From positions 1 to 20,123 of the IMG/VR virus record IMGVR_UViG_3300020439_000110: a stretch of DNA of 20,123 nucleotides. One strand, 5' to 3'. The notes under the pieces were generated by a model, which was not told the origin of the DNA, ran no database searches, and worked only from the letters and a program-made list of their open reading frames with translations. Within the stretch, counting starts at the first letter, position 1. Every line of letters starts with the position of its first letter. Below, one piece after another: positions 15,012-20,123 of the stretch. Position numbers and translations under genes: made by a program. Origin of the DNA: a virus.

Positions 15012-16565
15012 TTAGAACTGCAAAATAACTTTTATGTCTTCCTTTTGATTTGACGATCTTGTAATAGAAGGTCTATTATCAACGTAAACTATACTACCAG
15101 AGTGCTTCTTGACCTCAGGATTGGCAACACCATTTGCAAAAGTTTGACCAAGATAGTATGTCCTATTATTTATTACGGTAGATATACCTGTAAAGTTTGT
15201 ATCAATTGTCAAGTTTAATCCGGTAGATGGAGTAACAGTTAAAGAACCACCTGATCCTGGAGATGCAGTAAACTCTTGCAATTCATATCCATAAGTTGGA
15301 TTAGTTTGGGCAGTTCCTACAGTAGCAAATCCTGCCAGTGATCTATCTTGCCAGAATTTAAGAACTCCAGTTGTAGAATCATAATTTACAACTCTTCCAA
15401 CAGCAGTTGTTCCTGTAGAAATAGTTTGTGTAAAATAAGAGTCTGGATCAAATGTAGCCGTGCTATATCCAGTTCCGACTAATTTTAAAGCACCCAGAGC
15501 ACTTGCTTTGTCCGAAGTGAGAATATCAGTTGATCCAAATTGTTGAGGATTTTCTACGATACCAATCCTTGCAATTTGATTTCCTGTTATGAAATCTGGG
15601 TTGGTATTGTCGTTCTCAATTCTTGAATAAAGAAGTACATTATATGCACCGAGTTCTCTGTAAATATTTGCACCATGTCCACCTTGAGGTGGAATAATTA
15701 CATTAAACTCCGGTCTTGTAGTTCCTGTAGGAACTCCTCCTCCAACCAAGTCTACGTTACCATAAGTATATCCCGATCCTTGATCAGAAACTGTTATTGA
15801 ACTCACCTGCTGATTACCATCAATTGTAATCGTACATTCTGCTCCAGACCCATCACCTCTAATTGGAACATTGGTGTATGTTGTATTTGCAGGTCCTAAT
15901 CCAATACCTCTGTTCGTAATAGTGATAATTTTAATTGACCCATCAACAGCATTATCTCTGACTGCAGAGTTTTCTGTAGAAGTCAACCATTCAGAAGGAA
16001 CTGGAAGATATTCTGTTGATTCAAATTTAGCAACATCACTTGGTCTGATACTATAAAGATATTTCCAAATATAACCATCCCCACTTGTTCCAGCAGATCT
16101 TGGTTCTAAATCAGTAAATGTTGGTTCATCTAAAGATGGTTTAGCAGTTGGATTATCTGGGTCAATTCCGTTATGAAGACAAATATAAACTCTGAAATCA
16201 CTATTCATTACAATATAATTTGCAAGATATAGTGATGTAGAACCAGAAACTACTGCAGTATTTGTTCTACTGTAGTCATGACGATACATGTCATAGGTAG
16301 TTCCAGAAGACCAAACTCTTTTAGGAACAACTTGTCTAATGTCTGCCGCATTAATTTTTTTGAGAGCAACCATCGTGTCCCAATAATCACTCTCCTGATC
16401 AAAGTTATCTTTTGGAGATGGTGGATCTTGATTCCAATCCTCCTGATAATCTGCAGGATTTGGCAATCCAATAAAAGAATAGTAAGAATTACTAGAATTA
16501 GTAACTCCAGCTACAAAATTTCCTGCATTTAATATTCTAATCTGATCAGTTATAATGGCAGCCAT
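15012..16565 (-). CDS. 8: Baseplate wedge protein gp8-like, with expanded internal segments
   Basis: gp8 is a dimeric component of the T4 baseplate wedge between gp10/gp7 and gp6. Matches to T4 gp8 appear in order: DTMVALKKINAADIRQVVPK with RVW (63-85; T4 has AVIPRRDWG), GDGYIWKYLYSIRPSDV (162-178; T4 GDGYVWEYLFEIPPDV), EYLPVPSEW (185-193), QIARIGIVENP (330-340; T4 RQISIITNP) and the diagnostic end KKHSGSIVYVDNRPSI, then KEDIKVILQF (486-517). Length 517 exceeds the 334 of T4. Extra material lies at about 205-300, with a GSGYTYGNVDLVGGG repeat, and at about 345-480. The ATG at 16565 has no good Shine-Dalgarno but sits about 18 bases downstream of ACTAAATA. Confidence 0.92.
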   Translation of the reverse strand: MAAIITDQIRILNAGNFVAGVTNSSNSYYSFIGLPNPADYQEDWNQDPPSPKDNFDQESDYWDTMVALKKINAADIRQVVPKRVWSSGTTYDMYRHDYSRTNTAVVSGSTSLYLANYIVMNSDFRVYICLHNGIDPDNPTAKPSLDEPTFTDLEPRSAGTSGDGYIWKYLYSIRPSDVAKFESTEYLPVPSEWLTSTENSAVRDNAVDGSIKIITITNRGIGLGPANTTYTNVPIRGDGSGAECTITIDGNQQVSSITVSDQGSGYTYGNVDLVGGGVPTGTTRPEFNVIIPPQGGHGANIYRELGAYNVLLYSRIENDNTNPDFITGNQIARIGIVENPQQFGSTDILTSDKASALGALKLVGTGYSTATFDPDSYFTQTISTGTTAVGRVVNYDSTTGVLKFWQDRSLAGFATVGTAQTNPTYGYELQEFTASPGSGGSLTVTPSTGLNLTIDTNFTGISTVINNRTYYLGQTFANGVANPEVKKHSGSIVYVDNRPSITRSSNQKEDIKVILQF

Positions 16566-16583
16566 TTGACGGACTTTTTTCTT

Positions 16584-16591
16584 TATTTAGT
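16584..16591 (-). promoter_or_regulatory. Putative late promoter (ACTAAATA) for the gp8/DUF4815 unit
   Basis: ACTAAATA on the minus strand lies in the 31-base gap between the big fibre gene and gp8, about 18 bases before ATG 16565. It keeps the TAAATA core of the T4 late consensus. With so short a leader, the transcript would begin only a few bases before the start codon. Confidence 0.42.
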
Positions 16592-16596
16592 TAAGA

Positions 16597-19500
16597 TTAA
16601 CCAACAATTTCCTGGAGTGTAATGTATGAAATAAATCTTTCATTACCACTTCCATTGGTATCGCTGACTGTTCTATTACCAAACCAACTCATATTAGTAT
16701 ATGGGTAAATTGTTGGGTAATATGTCACAATACCTGTTGTATTTGGACTGTCCAGGAAATTAATAATTGATAATTTTTCTGCAGTGGTGGTACTATCGTC
16801 ACTATAACTTACGACTGGTGTTGTAATTCCCCGAATTCTATTATCGGGATTATTATAATATCCGGAATCGGCATTTCCTGGTGTTACAGTTACAATTCCA
16901 GTTGCATAATTACCACTAACTCTTGCAAAAGAAATACCAGTATTATAAGCAGCAGAACTGCTATTAAATTCTCCAGTAAGATCATAAGTAACAAGAACTT
17001 TATTTGAAGGACTGCTGAGATTGATCTCAACACCCATGTCAGTAACGGCATTATGTTGAACTGCCGTCAATGAAGTCGTAAAAGTAGCGTCAGTACTGTA
17101 ACCAACAACCTGACGAATAGATCCTTTTACACCTTCTGATATGGTTGCTGTTCCTCTAACGTGTAATTCTGTTGATGGATTTGAAATACCAATACCGACC
17201 TTTGAAGAAATAATATCATAATATTCTACTTTCCCCTTCGATGAATAGAGTTGGTCGGAGTTCGGAATAAATGCCCTGCTTCCATCCCTGGTTATTGCAA
17301 GTCCGTTTGCATAATAATAATATCCATATTCTTTTGATGCAAAAAATTCATATTTTTCATGCACATCTGAGTAGTGATACATTTCAGATGTTCCATTACC
17401 CAGATTCGTTCCCGTAACGAATACTCGGCCATCATAAGATGATTGAATTGTTTTTCGAGATTCTAGAACTGCATTGTAAGCACCTATAGGGTCATCTACT
17501 GGAATTGTTTCTAATAGATTTAAATCACCATCGAGAATATTAATTCTACTATCCTCAAAAGCATTACTCTCATAATTTGAGACAAATATTCGTGTCCCAT
17601 CACCAGAAATCTCAAGACCATACCCAGATGCATATCCATTAAGATCAGTTTTAAGTCCAACTTGAGTATATGTATTTCCAACTCTTGAAAATTTATAAAT
17701 GTATCCATTATTCATGTAGGGTTGAGCAACAATTATTGTATCTCCATCATCACTTATAACAGTATTAAAACCAAAGTAATCAAGTGATTCTTGATATAAT
17801 GGATCTGGTGTTAGAGTAGCAATCCCAGTAAAGGTTGATCCATTACGTTCAATGACATGAACACGACCAGATTTAATAGTAGTGCCTATACCTACATTAC
17901 TTAATCGATCACGTTCGGCACCAACTACAAATATCTCCCCATTAGCACTCATATCTAATGAGCAACCAAATTCAGCACTACTACTACCCATTCCTTCAGT
18001 TGCACCCCATCCTGTCAGAGTATCATACTCTATGAGTCCTAATTGTGACAAAGTATTTCCAGATCTTTGCCACACTACTATAGTATTTCCAGCACCAATA
18101 GCAGCACGGGCAGCACCAGATGAGAATGCAAATATATTCCCATCATCACTCATAACACAATCTGCTGGTAGATCACTACTATCATATCCAGCTATTACAG
18201 TAGTATCAGTTACAAGTCCGACAAAATCGTAATTATTTCCATTTTTATCAAATACAGATATAGTTCCTTCTTCTGTATCTGTATTAATGCCTACAATCAT
18301 TACTGAAGAACCATCACTATTACAAGCAACGTTGCAACCAAAATAATTTTGATCACCTGTTGTTGAAGTTGATGTTGTTATAGTTCCGACTAAAGTACTA
18401 GTATGTCCAGAAAGTCTTACATTTCCACTTGAAATATCAACACCGTTGACAAATTCCGAAACATCAACATTATGATTAAATGTTGATGTATTGCCACTAG
18501 AAACATTAGAAGAAACACTCAAAGTTCCATTAACGTTTACTTTTCCTGTAACAGATAGAGCATCAAGATTTTCCAAATCTGCGTTGATTGTTACAGAACT
18601 TGAACCATACTGGTGAAGTTTTGGACTAGTTCCAATACCAATTCTAGGACTTCTTATTACCGTATTATAACGAGGAGGACCATAGTCTGGGGGATTTAAG
18701 AAAGTATTGATACCAACACCAAGAGTTGGATTTAAACCAACTACACTGCTGTTAGATTCAGCATAATTATTACCATCATAATTTCCCACTATCTTCAATA
18801 TCATTTCACCATCTATATGATCATCAACATCTCCACGACCCGTTATGTCCCACATTCCATATCCATGAGGTCCCATTCCAAAAGTAACAGCAGCACCAGT
18901 TAATATCTCAGTATTAGTTGTAGCATTACTTATAGTAACCTCACCAGAACCAATAGCAGTTACCTTAGTATTTGCCGCAATAAATGTACTAGCTCCAACA
19001 GGATAATCATTTCCTACAATAACTTGAGAAGTTGTAACTCCAGTAAGAATTGTTGTGGTTATTCCAACATTAACGTTTTGGGTATATGGTGCCAGATACA
19101 TTAATTCTGCTCTGTCAAACAGTTCACTCCAATCAGAATTGGTATATGTTCCATTGCCCAGGATTAAATCCTGGGTATAACTTGAACCGTTCCATATACT
19201 CCTGGTGTTAGATTGTACTCTTTGAACCAACTTAGCATCAGCAGGAGATACAACTCCATCTTGATCCATGTCAAAAAATCCCAGATTGCTTCTAACATAC
19301 TGATAAATTTCATCATCAGTTTGGTAAATTGCCGAAGAAGGTACAGAACTTCCAGTTGTAATTGCAGTACCAACCTGAGTCGGTCTATATGAATCAAAAC
19401 CCGATGCATAATCATAATTAGAATCACCAGTTTGTTTTACTTGAAGAACTGGTTTATTATCATCACTACTCTTTGCAAGAAAAGAACCCTCGTCAGAAGT

Positions 19501-20123
19501 ACTATCAAAGATAACTGTATCTTGGAATGTAGAAACACCTGAAACATTCAGAGTACCATCAACGTCTAATTTTGATGTTGGGTCTGTAGTACCAATACCG
19601 ATATTGCCACCTGCAGTATCATAGTAGACATTATCTCCATCTAATGACCAAAGTCCATCAACAGTAGCGGAACTATTGATAGTAACTATGCCTGTAGGAC
19701 CACCAGTTAAAGTGATATTGGTTCCAGCACTAATTGATGTTATAATGCCAGACAAACTGGATCCATCACTTGAAGGTGCTAAGTAATCAGTTCCAGATGT
19801 TGCTGCTAAAATAGTTGAACCGTCAGACTTAACAATACCATTGATAGCAGCAACTACAGGATCAGTTTCTGTATAAGAAGTAAGATATGTATTACTATCA
19901 ACGGAACCATCTGCTTTTAAGAACTGTGATGAAGTTCCAGTAGTAGTTGAGAATCCAGCAGCAGTTATTGTATGTGACGTAGTAGAACCTAATCCAACTA
20001 CATTATCAAGAGTCTGAGTCTCAGTGTAAGAAGTTAAATATGTAGAACTATCAACGGAACCATCTGCTTTTAAGAACTGTGATGAAGTTCCAGTAGTAGT
20101 TGAGAATCCAGCAGCAGTTATTG
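16597..20123 (-). CDS. Giant tail-fibre/adhesin with Ca-loop-like motifs and a beta-propeller (5' end beyond the right edge)
   Basis: The frame is open from the right edge to TAA 16597, giving at least 1174 codons. Residue numbers below count from an internal TTG at 19755. Order: 51-residue fibre repeats (GTSSQFLKADGSVDS, then YLTSYTET); a SDGSSLSGIITSISAGTNIT segment; VGIG-type module GIGTTDPTSKLDVDGT; a dockerin/EF-hand-like loop DMDQDGVVSPAD (162-173); a second loop-like motif DITGRGDVDDHID (303-315); more fibre sequence; a probable seven-bladed FG-GAP-like propeller (467-851); a second module VGIGISNPSTELHVRGT; and a C-terminal fibre head (SPSNKVLVTYDLTGEF, then ISFARVSG, ending YITLQEIVG). 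The product is probably a surface-exposed, receptor-contacting fibre. T4 has gene 7 before gene 8; no gp7 similarity was recognised here. The domain calls rest on motif reading. Confidence 0.85.
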   Translation of the reverse strand, partial: ITAAGFSTTTGTSSQFLKADGSVDSSTYLTSYTETQTLDNVVGLGSTTSHTITAAGFSTTTGTSSQFLKADGSVDSNTYLTSYTETDPVVAAINGIVKSDGSTILAATSGTDYLAPSSDGSSLSGIITSISAGTNITLTGGPTGIVTINSSATVDGLWSLDGDNVYYDTAGGNIGIGTTDPTSKLDVDGTLNVSGVSTFQDTVIFDSTSDEGSFLAKSSDDNKPVLQVKQTGDSNYDYASGFDSYRPTQVGTAITTGSSVPSSAIYQTDDEIYQYVRSNLGFFDMDQDGVVSPADAKLVQRVQSNTRSIWNGSSYTQDLILGNGTYTNSDWSELFDRAELMYLAPYTQNVNVGITTTILTGVTTSQVIVGNDYPVGASTFIAANTKVTAIGSGEVTISNATTNTEILTGAAVTFGMGPHGYGMWDITGRGDVDDHIDGEMILKIVGNYDGNNYAESNSSVVGLNPTLGVGINTFLNPPDYGPPRYNTVIRSPRIGIGTSPKLHQYGSSSVTINADLENLDALSVTGKVNVNGTLSVSSNVSSGNTSTFNHNVDVSEFVNGVDISSGNVRLSGHTSTLVGTITTSTSTTGDQNYFGCNVACNSDGSSVMIVGINTDTEEGTISVFDKNGNNYDFVGLVTDTTVIAGYDSSDLPADCVMSDDGNIFAFSSGAARAAIGAGNTIVVWQRSGNTLSQLGLIEYDTLTGWGATEGMGSSSAEFGCSLDMSANGEIFVVGAERDRLSNVGIGTTIKSGRVHVIERNGSTFTGIATLTPDPLYQESLDYFGFNTVISDDGDTIIVAQPYMNNGYIYKFSRVGNTYTQVGLKTDLNGYASGYGLEISGDGTRIFVSNYESNAFEDSRINILDGDLNLLETIPVDDPIGAYNAVLESRKTIQSSYDGRVFVTGTNLGNGTSEMYHYSDVHEKYEFFASKEYGYYYYANGLAITRDGSRAFIPNSDQLYSSKGKVEYYDIISSKVGIGISNPSTELHVRGTATISEGVKGSIRQVVGYSTDATFTTSLTAVQHNAVTDMGVEINLSSPSNKVLVTYDLTGEFNSSSAAYNTGISFARVSGNYATGIVTVTPGNADSGYYNNPDNRIRGITTPVVSYSDDSTTTAEKLSIINFLDSPNTTGIVTYYPTIYPYTNMSWFGNRTVSDTNGSGNERFISYITLQEIVG
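19894..20123 (-). repeat. Tandem coding repeat, 153-base period, in the right-hand fibre gene
   Basis: Bases 19894-19970 and 20047-20123 are identical over 77 bases, offset by 153 bases (51 codons). The intervening bases (19971-20046) code for the rest of the unit, QTLDNVVGLGSTTSH. A degenerate third copy begins left of 19894, where the unit turns into DPVVAAINGIVKSDG. The second copy reaches the right edge, so more copies may follow. The repeat is in frame and keeps the reading frame on unequal crossover. Confidence 0.85.

Noticed and set aside
15167-15174. AATAAATA on the minus strand inside gp8
   Set aside because: It falls in codons for the conserved C-terminal region of gp8, about 160 bases before the next start, unlike the 18-56 base spacing of the other elements. 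It is probably chance in A+T-rich sequence.
19753-19755. TTG as the start of the right-hand fibre gene
   Set aside because: The same frame continues without a stop to the right edge and encodes in-frame fibre repeats, so this is an internal codon of a 5'-truncated gene.
19894-20123. Direct repeats as a CRISPR array
   Set aside because: The repeats are 77 bases or more, the interval between them is coding and similar between copies, and the period is an exact multiple of three.
1-20123. tRNA genes, integrase, transposase, attachment sites or host-derived metabolic genes
   Set aside because: None was seen. All stretches are accounted for by structural genes and gaps of at most about 60 bases.

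Overview
This window looks like part of the late structural region of a T4-like marine myovirus, most probably a cyanophage infecting Synechococcus or Prochlorococcus. Four proteins match T4 core virion proteins by motif and by gene order: gp8, gp13, gp14 and gp15, followed by gp16, the small terminase subunit. The DNA is A+T-rich. Fibre vocabulary typical of cyanophages is abundant, for example runs like DTLTNKTFDANGTG, GxGYxxxP and VGIGTTxPxxKLDVDG. The species cannot be named from sequence alone. Every gene is on the minus strand, so transcription runs from the right edge to the left edge, and I see no convincing plus-strand gene.

Layout in transcription order. (1) 20123-16597: the 3' part of a very large tail-fibre or adhesin gene, open to the right edge. 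It carries 51-residue tandem repeats, two dockerin/EF-hand-like loops, a probable seven-bladed FG-GAP-type beta-propeller and a fibre head domain. (2) 16565-15012: baseplate wedge gp8. (3) 15005-7476: a 2509-residue DUF4815-family virion protein with a Pro10/Arg-Pro hinge. (4) 7474-7247 and 7260-7081: two small overlapping genes, of 75 and 59 codons. (5) 7047-3300: gp13 (neck), gp14 (neck), gp15 (tail terminator/sheath stabiliser) and gp16 (small terminase), in exact T4 order. (6) 3280-2387: three small virion-type genes, the last two of them paralogues. (7) 2331-850: a 493-residue fibre with an Mtd-like N-terminus. (8) 845-657: a 62-residue coiled-coil protein. (9) 595-1: the start of another fibre gene that runs off the left edge. 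The large terminase gene 17, which follows gene 16 in T4, is not in the window.

The genes are tightly packed, with stop/start overlaps or gaps of a few bases. Only six gaps of 19-61 bases exist. Each has, within it or overlapping the stop codon at its upstream edge, an NNTAAATA element (one is a perfect TATAAATA) upstream of the next start. This resembles the T4 late promoter read by gp55-type sigma factor. The set therefore looks like six late transcription units making baseplate, neck/tail-completion, DNA-packaging and adhesion proteins.

The most interesting content is modular. The same small beta-rich modules (GxGY repeats, FxxGExxxGxxSGA units, a YVxxxGEQ..VxRG unit) are grafted into otherwise conserved T4 core proteins. 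Fibre repeats are shared at DNA level between the two fibre genes at opposite ends of the window. The right-hand fibre combines Ca-loop-like motifs with a propeller, which suggests a complex, possibly calcium-dependent receptor-binding device.
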